The notes under the pieces: generated by a model
Seen by the model: only the letters and a program-made list of their open reading frames with translations
What the model was told of the DNA's origin: nothing
The model's database searches: none
Position numbers and translations under genes: made by a program
Assembly (NCBI GenBank): GCA_026129865.1
Contig: JAHCHG010000007.1
Location: 180,556-244,555 of the forward strand
Direction: 5' to 3'
DNA length: 64,000 nt
From: Pyrinomonadaceae bacterium
Lineage (GTDB): Bacteria; Acidobacteriota; Blastocatellia; Pyrinomonadales; Pyrinomonadaceae
In this document: positions 8,619 through 16,330 of the stretch, one piece after another
Layout of the letters: every line of letters begins with the position of its first letter
Numbering within the stretch: the stretch's first letter is position 1

Positions 8619-8924
8619 TTAATCCTTCAAAATAATCTTCAAACCCGCCTTCGATGTCGCGCGAGCCGTGCAAAACTCTGTAATTTCCACGCCTTCGTCA
8701 TTGGGAAAATAATAAATGTGATATTTTTTGAAGGGAAACATTCTCATTTCAACAATAAAATTGTCCTGACGTTTGCCGATATTTTTGTTGTCTGCCAAAA
8801 GTTGAAATTTTTCGGAAAGTTCTCGAATAAATTTATTGGCAGATTGCTCGTTAAATTCGGAAATATAATTCCAAATCGCTTTTAAATCAGTTTTTGCCAA
8901 AGGCGCAAGCGTAAATTTCGGCAT
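8619..8924 (-). CDS. parE: ParE-type toxin
   Basis: 101 residues with the RelE/ParE fold pattern: MPKFTLAPLAKTDLKAIWNYI, a helix pair (SANKFIRELSEKFQLLADN), a basic strand (EMRMFPFKKYHIYYFP) and the conserved end VEITEFCTARA. ParE proteins poison DNA gyrase. RelE relatives cut mRNA, and sequence alone does not fully decide between them. The gene overlaps the upstream antitoxin by one base (TAATG), ensuring coupled synthesis. It is intact, unlike the BrnT gene 1 kb away. Confidence 0.85.
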   Translation of the reverse strand: MPKFTLAPLAKTDLKAIWNYISEFNEQSANKFIRELSEKFQLLADNKNIGKRQDNFIVEMRMFPFKKYHIYYFPNDEGVEITEFCTARATSKAGLKIILKD

Positions 8925-9196
8925 TATTTTGCTTCTCTTTCTCTTTTCGCTTCACTGATGATTGATTCGGCTAATTCTTCCGCCGAATTGTAAGTCGTAA
9001 ATTCACCATTTCTCATCTGCTCAACGCCTTTCATTACTTCGCGCCGAATTTCTTCGCGGCGCAGTTCTTTTAACTGGTCTTGTTCCTTCAAGAGTTTGAG
9101 CGCGTCGCGCACGACTTCCGATGCCGAATTATAATCGCCGGATTCTATCTTCTTCTGAATCAAATTTTCGAGTTCGGGCGTTAAAGTTATGTTCAT
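8924..9196 (-). CDS. parD: ParD-type antitoxin (ribbon-helix-helix)
   Basis: 90 residues. The N-terminus MNITLTPELENLIQKKIESGDYNS followed by SASEVVRDALKLL is the classic CopG/ParD ribbon-helix-helix DNA-binding domain. The C-terminal part (RNGEFTTYNSAEELAESII) is the toxin-binding tail. It neutralises the downstream ParE and should autoregulate the pair. The gene begins 16 bases after the signal-peptidase-like sodX gene ends, so the TA pair may be cotranscribed with it. Confidence 0.88.
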   Translation of the reverse strand: MNITLTPELENLIQKKIESGDYNSASEVVRDALKLLKEQDQLKELRREEIRREVMKGVEQMRNGEFTTYNSAEELAESIISEAKREREAK

Positions 9197-9211
9197 AATG
9201 CTTTTATTCCT

Positions 9212-9547
9212 TTATAACCGGGAAATAACTTTTCCTTTTATATATTCTACCGAAACTGCGCCGAAGTGACGACTGTCGTTGCTGTCGTCAGGATTGTCAC
9301 CGATCAAAAAAAAGTGTCCGCGCTCGTTTATTCGGTCGATTCTTTTTACCACTTCGGTGGTTTGTTCGATGGGATGTTTTGCCACTACGATGTCGCCGAC
9401 TTTGACTTCCGCGTTTCGATCGACCAGAACTTCTTCTCCGTCGCGCATTGTCGGAAACATAGAATTTCCCTCGACAATATATCGAAATCGTTGACCGAGA
9501 AAGATCAAAGCGATGTCAAAAAGGCTTGCTTCCGGCAGTTCTTTCAT
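9212..9547 (-). CDS. sodX: Nickel-type superoxide dismutase maturation protease (S26 family)
   Basis: 111 residues of signal peptidase S26 type: EGNSMFPTM carries the catalytic serine (S29), EVVKRI the lysine (K68), and GDNPDDSNDSRHFG is the conserved box E of signal peptidases. There is no membrane anchor, as in the small soluble maturases that remove the NiSOD propeptide. Its place 70 bases after a nickel superoxide dismutase gene makes this role the natural reading. It should cut just before His21 of SodN to free the nickel-binding hook. A hairpin between the two genes may tune its expression relative to SodN. Confidence 0.88.
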   Translation of the reverse strand: MKELPEASLFDIALIFLGQRFRYIVEGNSMFPTMRDGEEVLVDRNAEVKVGDIVVAKHPIEQTTEVVKRIDRINERGHFFLIGDNPDDSNDSRHFGAVSVEYIKGKVISRL

Positions 9548-9549
9548 AA

Positions 9550-9592
9550 ATAAAAATGGATCGCGAGTTATCGAATGAAAACCCGCGATCCA
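9550..9592 (-). terminator. Terminator or attenuator between sodN and sodX
   Basis: On the minus strand TGGATCGCGGGTT and AACTCGCGATCCA form a 12-13 bp stem with one mismatch, followed by ATTTTTATTT. It lies directly after sodN and only a few bases before sodX, so it could end most sodN transcripts and let some read through to the protease. Confidence 0.6.
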
Positions 9593-9616
9593 AGATCTAA
9601 TGCCTAAAATGTAAAA

Positions 9617-10090
9617 TCAGCTCGCCGTGTACCACTCGACATTGCGACCTTTGCTTTCCCAGAACATTTCGTGGATCTTTTTAACGTGCGCCATCAGGTC
9701 TTCGGCATGTTCCAGACTGACTTCGTGTTTACAGGCAGAACAAAGTTTGGCGGTTTTCCAGAAAATATCCGTCAGATCGGGATGTTTTTCCAAATGCTCG
9801 GGTTTAAAATAATCCGTCCAGAGGATCAAGGCTTCATCTTTTGCGATCTGCGCCTGTTCTTCCTTGATCTGAATAAACCGTGTCAGCGTGTTGTGATAAG
9901 CGGCTTTCGCTTTGTCATCTCCGCCCTCCGGGTATTGAAGAGCCAGGATCTTTTTCGTCATCGATAAAACCGCTTCTGCCGGAATTCTTGTCGACGACGG
10001 ATCGTAAACTCCGCAAGGTCCGTCGCAATGCGCTTTTGCAACATTTGCCGGTGCAAATTTCACTAGTCGTTTCTTTAGTCCATTAAACAT
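9617..10090 (-). CDS. sodN: Nickel superoxide dismutase
   Basis: 157 residues, the usual precursor size. After a 20-residue propeptide comes the nickel hook HCDGPCGVYDP: H21, C22 and C26 correspond to His1, Cys2 and Cys6 of mature NiSOD. Well-studied NiSODs have Leu where this has Gly (HCDLPC). The remaining sequence is four-helix-bundle-like, with SMTKKILAL, AYHNTLTRFI and the conserved LWTDYFKP. It disproportionates superoxide in the cytoplasm. AGGAGA precedes the start. The downstream gene encodes the processing protease. Confidence 0.93.
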   Translation of the reverse strand: MFNGLKKRLVKFAPANVAKAHCDGPCGVYDPSSTRIPAEAVLSMTKKILALQYPEGGDDKAKAAYHNTLTRFIQIKEEQAQIAKDEALILWTDYFKPEHLEKHPDLTDIFWKTAKLCSACKHEVSLEHAEDLMAHVKKIHEMFWESKGRNVEWYTAS

Positions 10091-10177
10091 TTTAATTTAT
10101 TCTCCTTGTTCTTCGTAAATGTTGTGGTGTGTTGGGTTTCCCCGTTATCAACCGTAAATTTTCGCAGCAACCGCCCG

Positions 10178-10510
10178 TTATGCCTCCGGTCGGTTTCCGG
10201 GGTCGATTCCTTCAACGCTTGCCTGACGAATGACTCTAACGTGCAGGTCGTCGATCAAGCGTACCTGGCAAGAAAGCCGTGTATGATCTCCGAGATCGGT
10301 TTTTGAAGCGAGAATCGCTTTTTCAGCGTCGCCGATCTCGCCGGGATCGCCGGCTAATACCTCGACACGGCACGTCGTACATTTCGCGTTTCCGCCGCAG
10401 CGGTGCAAAATGTCAATTCCGTTATCTTCGAGACACAAAACGAGTTTTTTGTCTTTTTCGGCTTCAAAAGCAACCGTTCCGGCTGCAGTTTCGGCAGTGA
10501 TCTTATGCAT
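10178..10510 (-). CDS. [2Fe-2S] ferredoxin
   Basis: 110 residues with four cysteines arranged CX5CX2C...C (C38, C44, C47, C81: RCGGNAKCTTC and LSCQVRL), the binding pattern of plant/adrenodoxin-type [2Fe-2S] ferredoxins. It is a soluble one-electron carrier. The spacing is of the bacterial Isc/adrenodoxin type rather than the photosynthetic one. Its redox partner cannot be told from the window. The NiSOD gene lies about 90 bases downstream on the same strand. Confidence 0.88.
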   Translation of the reverse strand: MHKITAETAAGTVAFEAEKDKKLVLCLEDNGIDILHRCGGNAKCTTCRVEVLAGDPGEIGDAEKAILASKTDLGDHTRLSCQVRLIDDLHVRVIRQASVEGIDPGNRPEA

Positions 10511-10617
10511 TAATATTTCATCTCCTGCAATGAAAGTCTTAAAATTAATTATTCTTTGACTTTAGGATAAATCGGATGCGAATAGCAAGTTGAAGCAAAT
10601 CTGAGGTCAACGCGCTT

Positions 10618-11367
10618 TTATTGACCTTTGTAAATGACCTTTTCCAAAAAAGCTCCCGACGGCGGCGCAGTGAATTTCGCTGCCGCGGCAGTTTTGAAAT
10701 TGAGATTTCTGCGAAAATCGTCGACCGAAATTCCGCCGCGACCAACTTCTGCAAGATTTCCTACCAGTCTCTGAAACATTTTGGGTAAAAATCGGCTGGC
10801 GCGAATTCGGATAAGGATCAGTTCGTCCGATTCTTCGATCGAAGCTGTTTCCAAATTTACCATGGTCGAACCCTTTTTTTCGCTTTCGAGATCGGCGAAT
10901 GACGAAAGATCAAGCCGACCCTGCAAAAATTCAGAAGCCTTCTTCATTGCAGCCAGATCGATCTTGTTTTTGTTCCACCAGACAAAATTCTTTGCAAAAG
11001 CCGTCCGCCGTGTTGATATCTGGTAAACATATTCGCGCCCGGCAGCTTCTTTCCAGGCGTGAAAAATTTCGTCCGCGTTGCGCGTCTTTAAAATGTTTAT
11101 GTCGTGCGGAAGGATCTCGTTAAAACCTTCCAATATCTGCCGCGGAGTGATATCGGCGGAGAGCTCGGGGACGCTCAAGCTTATGATATTTGACCGCGCA
11201 TGAACTCCCGGCTCGGTATTTTCAGCCGCTATCATCTCAACGCGGTTTGCAAAAAGCTGCCGCGCGGCGACCATCATTTCGCCCTGAACGGTGCGCTGAT
11301 TATGCTCCATCCGCCAGCCGCGATAGCGCGTTCCGTCATATTCGATCTCGAGTTTCCAGGTCGGCAT
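10618..11367 (-). CDS. TruA-like pseudouridine synthase with altered catalytic motif
   Basis: 249 residues that follow TruA from end to end: EYDGTRYRGW, RTVQGEMMVA, PGVHARSN, GREYVYQIST, RASRFLPKMFQRLVGNLAEVGRG and PPSGAFLEKVIY. TruA makes pseudouridine at positions 38-40 of tRNA using the Asp in its GRTDAGVHA motif. Here that motif reads AENTEPGVHA, so the catalytic Asp is Glu (E52) and the preceding Arg is Asn. It could be inactive, slow, or specialised. A second, canonical truA may exist elsewhere in the genome. Family membership is certain, activity is not. Confidence 0.82.
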   Translation of the reverse strand: MPTWKLEIEYDGTRYRGWRMEHNQRTVQGEMMVAARQLFANRVEMIAAENTEPGVHARSNIISLSVPELSADITPRQILEGFNEILPHDINILKTRNADEIFHAWKEAAGREYVYQISTRRTAFAKNFVWWNKNKIDLAAMKKASEFLQGRLDLSSFADLESEKKGSTMVNLETASIEESDELILIRIRASRFLPKMFQRLVGNLAEVGRGGISVDDFRRNLNFKTAAAAKFTAPPSGAFLEKVIYKGQ

Positions 11368-11504
11368 ATTTTTTGAGTTTGCAGGAAGTTTTCAGAAAGT
11401 TGCAGATAGTTTAATAGTAAGCAGAACAATGTGATCAAATGAACTTTGAATATCTAAAATAATTGTTTTTATTGTTTTGAAATTATCTGCAACTCCCCGC
11501 AACC

Positions 11505-11909
11505 TTATTCCCCGATCTTCACCTTTTCCCGATACTGATTGATCGCGACATAAACGACTTCGGCTTCGGTTACGCGAACGATCTGACCTTTTGAGCCAAA
11601 GCGTTCAGACTCGACAATAACCTTTATCGAGATCGAAGTGTTCCCGAGTTTCGTCGTCGTCGCATAAAAGCTGACCAGATCACCGACAAATACCGGTTCG
11701 TGAAAGATAACTTCCTTCATAGCGACCGTTACGAACCGGTCGTGACCGGTGTGGCGGACTGCCTCGACACCGCCGGCAATGTCTATGTAACTTAAAATTA
11801 TTCCGCCGAAAACCGTGCCGTGCGCGTTCGTGTCGCGCGGCATCATCGTAATGCGGATCGCCGCATTCCTAAGGCGTTCGGCTTCTTTTTCTTTCGTGTT
11901 TTGTTCCAT
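11505..11909 (-). CDS. Acyl-CoA thioesterase, hotdog fold (YciA/BFIT type)
   Basis: 134 residues from the ATG at 11909 (MEQNTKEK); an upstream in-frame start would add 25 residues that look non-coding. The hallmark is TMMPRDTNAHGTVFGGIILSYID, with the catalytic Asp/Asn region and the HGTVFGG loop of the acyl-CoA hydrolase group, then AVRHTGHDRFVTVAMKEVIF. It hydrolyses acyl-CoA thioesters in the cytoplasm. The neighbouring alpha/beta hydrolase lies upstream in the same direction about 80 bases away. Confidence 0.85.
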   Translation of the reverse strand: MEQNTKEKEAERLRNAAIRITMMPRDTNAHGTVFGGIILSYIDIAGGVEAVRHTGHDRFVTVAMKEVIFHEPVFVGDLVSFYATTTKLGNTSISIKVIVESERFGSKGQIVRVTEAEVVYVAINQYREKVKIGE

Positions 11910-11993
11910 TTGATTTTTTTCACCGCACAGAAGCGGAGACGCGTAAGGAAAAGAATAATGCTTTAAAACTCTGCGTCTTTGCATCTCTCGGGT

Positions 11994-12644
11994 TTAATTA
12001 TTTGTTTCCGCCATTTTTTCCAATACCCAATCGTGAATCGCGTCCTTTAACTGAATGAGATGATCGTCAAAAAAATGTCCGCAGTTTTGAAAAACGACGG
12101 TTTTGGTATCCGCAGTTTCGGCGATCTTTGCGACCAATTGATTAAGATGTTCGACCGACCCGAACTCATCGCTGTCGCCGTGAACGAAAAGGATCGGTTT
12201 TTTAACAGTCTCTAAAAACGAATAGTCATATTTATCGACGGGAGTTCCGATGCTGATCAGCCGCACGACGCGGTCGTCGTTCATCGTCGTTTCCGTGCCG
12301 AAACGCGATCCGAACGAAAATCCGGCGAATGTGATCGGCAGATCCGGATAGTTTTCCGATAAATACGCAAGAGCGTCCAAAATATCCTGTTTTTCGCCAA
12401 CGCCGTCGTCGTGCTTTCCGGTCGATGCGCCGACGCCGCGAAAGTTGAAACGAAGCGCGACCAGACCGGCATCAAGCAAACCTTGCGCAGCGCGGTAAAC
12501 GACCTTGTTATGCATTGTCCCGCCGCCGAGCGGATGCGGATGGCAAACAAGCGCAGCGCCTTTCGGTTCGCCTTTCGGCTCTTTTAAAATTGCTTCGAGC
12601 TTTCCATGCGAAGCGTCGATAAAAAGATTTCCTTTTGGATACAT
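11994..12644 (-). CDS. Alpha/beta hydrolase (dienelactone-hydrolase-like)
   Basis: 216 residues from MYPKGNLF (12644); an ATG 45 bases upstream is possible but adds unusual residues. The nucleophile elbow is GFSFG (in FAGFSFGSRFG), the acid is in HGDSDEFGS and the catalytic His in CGHFFDDH, giving a full triad. ALVCHPHPLGGGTMHNKVVYR and LRFNFRGVGASTG are typical of this widespread small hydrolase group. The substrate is unknown. Cytoplasmic, with no signal peptide. Confidence 0.82.
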   Translation of the reverse strand: MYPKGNLFIDASHGKLEAILKEPKGEPKGAALVCHPHPLGGGTMHNKVVYRAAQGLLDAGLVALRFNFRGVGASTGKHDDGVGEKQDILDALAYLSENYPDLPITFAGFSFGSRFGTETTMNDDRVVRLISIGTPVDKYDYSFLETVKKPILFVHGDSDEFGSVEHLNQLVAKIAETADTKTVVFQNCGHFFDDHLIQLKDAIHDWVLEKMAETNN

Positions 12645-12817
12645 AAACTTTAAGCAACTGATTTTAGGTTTTGCCCCGTCGTTACGCAACCGTTCAATTT
12701 TGCCAGGCAGTCGAAATTTCCCATAAAAATGGTCGTGTTGTAGATAAACCAGCCGGTTTCGTGTTATTTTCTCTGTTTAATTATCTTTAATACCCGCAAA
12801 AATTTACGGCATTAATA

Positions 12818-14632
12818 ATGGAAGAAATTCAAAACGAAAGTAACGCGCCGGCAGAGCCGGTTCGGGCGCGTAAAGCGCAAAAACTTACCTGGAAACAATG
12901 GTTTGCGACCGACGATGCAGTGCGGTGGGTCTATTTGATATTCGGACTTTTAGCGACGTTTTTGATCATGATCCTTCTGCAGTTTTCGACGAGTGCGATT
13001 TGCTGCGGCGATTGGGACGGTTATTACCACATCCGCTGGAGCGCCCTTTTGTGGGAAAGTTTGAGCAGCGGAAACTGGCTGCCGGAGTTCAAATGGCTGC
13101 CGCTGACCGTTTTAAGTCCGCAAGATTACGCCGATCATCATTTCCTATTTCACCTTTTGCAGATTCCCTTTCTGTGGTTTTTTGAGCCGGTAATGGCGGC
13201 AAAGGTCGCCGCTGTTTTTTACGGAAGTCTGGCGATCTTTTCGGTTTACTGGCTGATGTTTCGCTATAAGGTGGACAATCTGCTTTTGTGGCTCGCGGCG
13301 ATATTTGCGTGCTCCAATTCATTCTACTATCGAATGAACATGGCGAAAGCGCCTCCGCTGACGATCATTTTTACGATTCTCGGCATATTTCTGCTGTTTG
13401 AACGAAAATACATCTGGCTGCTGCCGTTGATGTTCGTTTTTGTCTGGACGTACAGCCTTTTCCCGATGCTGATCATTGCGGCTTTCATCTGGACGGTGAT
13501 AATCGCCTGGAACGAACGGAAGTTCGAATGGCGCCCGCTCGCTTATACGGGCAGCGGAATGATCCTCGGAAACGTTATTAATCCCTATTTTCCGACAAAT
13601 CTCTATCTGTTTTGGGAACATTTCATTACAAAATTCAAGGTCGGACAGTTTGCGGTCGCGGTCGGCGGTGAATGGTATCCGTATTCCGGCGTCGAACTTT
13701 TAACTCATTTTCCGATCGCACTTTTCGCAGTTTTCATCGGCTATGTTCTGTTTAGCCCGCGCGACGGAAAACTGCCGGAAAGATCAACCTTTTTCCTTGC
13801 GTTTGTCACGGTTCTGCTCGTTTCGCAGTTTCGTTCGAAAAGATTCGCCGAATATTTTCCGCCGTTCGCAATTTTGTTCGCCGCTTTCAGCATGCAGGCG
13901 TTCCGTATGCCTTTTACGATAGAACTCCCGGAAGATTTCAAAGAGGACATCGAACCGTTTCTGGATAAGACCAAGAAGACGCCGAAAGAAAAAATGCTGA
14001 TGCGGGCAAAACAGTTGACGCTGTGGCTGATCGGATTGTTTTTCGTCGGATGGATCACGTTTAATTTTGTCGGGATCGATCTTTCGCGATGGGTTGAATT
14101 TAAGCAGGTCGGTTTGATAACCAACATTCGCGATAACGAACCGAACGAAAAATATAAAGCCGCCATGACCTGGGCTAATGAAAATATTCCCGAAGGCGAG
14201 ATCATTTACAACTGCAATTGGGATAATTTTCCGAAAATGTTCTTTTACGACACGAAACACCGATACGCGTGGGGACTCGATCCAAATTATCTTTATTCGA
14301 AAAATCCCGAGCTTTACAAGCTGATGGGCGACATTAACGGAGGAAAGATCGAAGATCCGGCGCCGATAATTCGAGAGAAATTTAATTCTCGATTCATTTT
14401 CAGCGAGGCGAAGGACAATGTAGATTTTGTTGCAAATTGCCTTCAAAGCGGCTGGTGCGAAACGGTTTTTCAGGACAAGGACGCGATAATTTTGAAGATC
14501 CGGGATCAAAAGGGAACTCCCGACGAAGATTCCGTTGACGAAAGCGACGCGAATGCCGATGATGTAAAGCAAGTCGAAGAAGAGGAAAATCTGCCGAACG
14601 GGCAGGAAGAACCGGATGAAGAAGCTAATTAA
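12818..14632 (+). CDS. GT-C fold membrane glycosyltransferase-like protein (STT3-like)
   Basis: 604 residues with roughly ten hydrophobic segments between 35 and 425, followed by a soluble domain and a very acidic tail. The first extracytoplasmic loop contains GDWDGYYHIR (D66, D68), the acidic motif expected of polyprenyl-phosphate-sugar-using GT-C enzymes, and then DYADHHFLFH (103-112), which resembles the DHH region of STT3 oligosaccharyltransferases. I do not see the WWDYG motif in the C-terminal part (the nearest is NCNWDNFP). It may glycosylate proteins or lipids outside the membrane, but activity is inferred. A lipoprotein gene overlaps its end. Confidence 0.6.
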   Translation: MEEIQNESNAPAEPVRARKAQKLTWKQWFATDDAVRWVYLIFGLLATFLIMILLQFSTSAICCGDWDGYYHIRWSALLWESLSSGNWLPEFKWLPLTVLSPQDYADHHFLFHLLQIPFLWFFEPVMAAKVAAVFYGSLAIFSVYWLMFRYKVDNLLLWLAAIFACSNSFYYRMNMAKAPPLTIIFTILGIFLLFERKYIWLLPLMFVFVWTYSLFPMLIIAAFIWTVIIAWNERKFEWRPLAYTGSGMILGNVINPYFPTNLYLFWEHFITKFKVGQFAVAVGGEWYPYSGVELLTHFPIALFAVFIGYVLFSPRDGKLPERSTFFLAFVTVLLVSQFRSKRFAEYFPPFAILFAAFSMQAFRMPFTIELPEDFKEDIEPFLDKTKKTPKEKMLMRAKQLTLWLIGLFFVGWITFNFVGIDLSRWVEFKQVGLITNIRDNEPNEKYKAAMTWANENIPEGEIIYNCNWDNFPKMFFYDTKHRYAWGLDPNYLYSKNPELYKLMGDINGGKIEDPAPIIREKFNSRFIFSEAKDNVDFVANCLQSGWCETVFQDKDAIILKIRDQKGTPDEDSVDESDANADDVKQVEEEENLPNGQEEPDEEAN

Positions 14633-15080
14633 AATGCGGGCTAAACGAATAATTTTTATCCGGCTTGTGACGGCGATATTGACGGCGGTTGTCGCGGCTT
14701 GCGGATTCGGTCCAAATTACAACAAGCCTCCTGCTGCGGATGTGGACGGTTCGCCTGTTCCCGTCGCGAGCGGCGTAGAACGCGACATCGAATCAATGCG
14801 GACGGCGAATTTCGAGTTCATTTTTGTCTTTAAGCGAAAAGACGGCGAGATTATGACCGCGGATGACAAGGCTTATATCAAATCGGTCGCCAAACCGGAA
14901 CCGAACCGGTTTACATTGAGCGATGATGAAAAGTCCGTTGTCGCCGGTTCGTTTTACAAATTTGAACCGAAAGTGATCGACACGCTGGAAAAGCGATTCA
15001 TCGTCGAAGATCTTTCGCCGGTCAAAACTGCGGATACGTTGTCCAATAATTCGAACGGCAATCACGCCAATTCTCGCTGA
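14616..15080 (+). CDS. Small lipoprotein of unknown function
   Basis: 154 residues overlapping the preceding gene by 17 bases, with AGGAAG ahead of the ATG at 14616 inside it. Residues 10-29 form a lipoprotein signal ending in VVAAC (cysteine 29). The mature part is hydrophilic (ANFEFIFVFKRKDGE, NRFTLSDDEKSVVAGSFYKF) with an Asn/Ser-rich end. I recognise no domain. Tight coupling suggests it works with the GT-C membrane protein. Confidence 0.7.
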   Translation: MKKLIKMRAKRIIFIRLVTAILTAVVAACGFGPNYNKPPAADVDGSPVPVASGVERDIESMRTANFEFIFVFKRKDGEIMTADDKAYIKSVAKPEPNRFTLSDDEKSVVAGSFYKFEPKVIDTLEKRFIVEDLSPVKTADTLSNNSNGNHANSR

Positions 15081-15085
15081 TAAAA

Positions 15086-16324
15086 ATGTCTGAGGAAAAA
15101 GAAACAGCCAAGGTCCCGATGCGGGAAATACAGAAAAAGCGCCGCGTTCGCCGGACTTTTCGCCGCGTCTTCCTCGATCCATCGACGCCGTCAAGTTGGA
15201 CTGTCGCGCGTGTCGTCATTGTTGCGTTTCTCGTCTGGAACATTGGCGGTTTTATCGGCGGAATACTTTTTGCGCTGAAAAATCTTTTCTTTGTAATGGT
15301 TTTAGCGATCTTTTTCGCGTATCTTATCGACCCGATCGTAAAAACCATTCGCCAGCCGTTCAAGCAGAAAAAACTCGAACGTTTTATGCCGCGCCCGGCA
15401 GCGATCGTACTCGCTTATTTAATAATCTTTTCGATTCTCGGATTTGGGATAGCAACGCTCGCACCGCGGGCTTCGAGTCAGGCGCGTGAATTCGGTTCGA
15501 ACATTCCGATGTATGCGTCGGAAATTCAGGAGAAGATAAACGATCTGAGCCGTTGGAACCGCGGGCTGAAGTTTTCCAAAAGTATTCAGGAAAAGATCAC
15601 GGAAAAGACCGATGCGATAATTACCGGAACGGGCGACCGGATCACCGAATTTTTTGGAAATTTTTTGATCGACATCGTTACGAGTTTACCGTGGATAGTT
15701 TTGATCCCGATCCTCGCTTTCTTTTTCCTGAAGGATGTAAATTTTTTTCGAACGCTGTTTCTGCGCTGTTTTCCGGTCGGCAGATGGCGAACCCGCGCGG
15801 GGCTCGTTCTTGAAGAAGTTAATGAGACCCTGGCTGCCTACACGCGGGCACAGCTGATCTCGTGTTTTCTGATCGGTTCCGTTTGCGCGCTCGGTTTCTG
15901 GCTTATCGGGGTGAAATACGCACTTTTGCTTGGGATCCTTGCCGGGGTTTTGGAATTTATCCCTTTGATCGGACCGGTTACGATCGGTATTTTATCGATT
16001 TCGGTCGCGGGTTTCAGCGGTTCGTCGTGGCAGGCGCTGTGGACGTTCGCATTCTTGATCGTGCTTCGTCTGACGCACGATTATGTTACATATCCGAGAA
16101 TCGTTCGCGGCGGTATTCTGCTGCATCCGCTGCTAATTATATTGTCGATATTAGCCGGCGAACAGATCGCGGGAATTCCGGGCGTCTTTCTTTCGATCCC
16201 GATCGTCGCACTCTTGACGGTTATTTACAGGCATATTTTGGAACACACCGGCAGCCGGGGAATTTTCGCCGGCTGGCTCGATTCGCACAGCGATAAAACC
16301 GGCATCGAGGTCGAGAACAAGTAA
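15086..16324 (+). CDS. AI-2E family transporter (PerM/YdbI-like)
   Basis: 412 residues with the family's layout: paired N-terminal helices (FVMVLAIFFAYLIDPIVKTI, in which FAYLIDP is diagnostic), a long amphipathic periplasmic-type region (about 130-185), and a C-terminal membrane block with ETLAAYTRAQLISCFLIG, LAGVLEFIPLIGPV and HPLLIILSILAGEQIAG. The family includes the AI-2 exporter TqsA and Na+/H+ antiporters, so the substrate is open. The start follows the lipoprotein gene by five bases, consistent with one operon of three genes. Confidence 0.85.
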   Translation: MSEEKETAKVPMREIQKKRRVRRTFRRVFLDPSTPSSWTVARVVIVAFLVWNIGGFIGGILFALKNLFFVMVLAIFFAYLIDPIVKTIRQPFKQKKLERFMPRPAAIVLAYLIIFSILGFGIATLAPRASSQAREFGSNIPMYASEIQEKINDLSRWNRGLKFSKSIQEKITEKTDAIITGTGDRITEFFGNFLIDIVTSLPWIVLIPILAFFFLKDVNFFRTLFLRCFPVGRWRTRAGLVLEEVNETLAAYTRAQLISCFLIGSVCALGFWLIGVKYALLLGILAGVLEFIPLIGPVTIGILSISVAGFSGSSWQALWTFAFLIVLRLTHDYVTYPRIVRGGILLHPLLIILSILAGEQIAGIPGVFLSIPIVALLTVIYRHILEHTGSRGIFAGWLDSHSDKTGIEVENK

Positions 16325-16330
16325 CACAGA

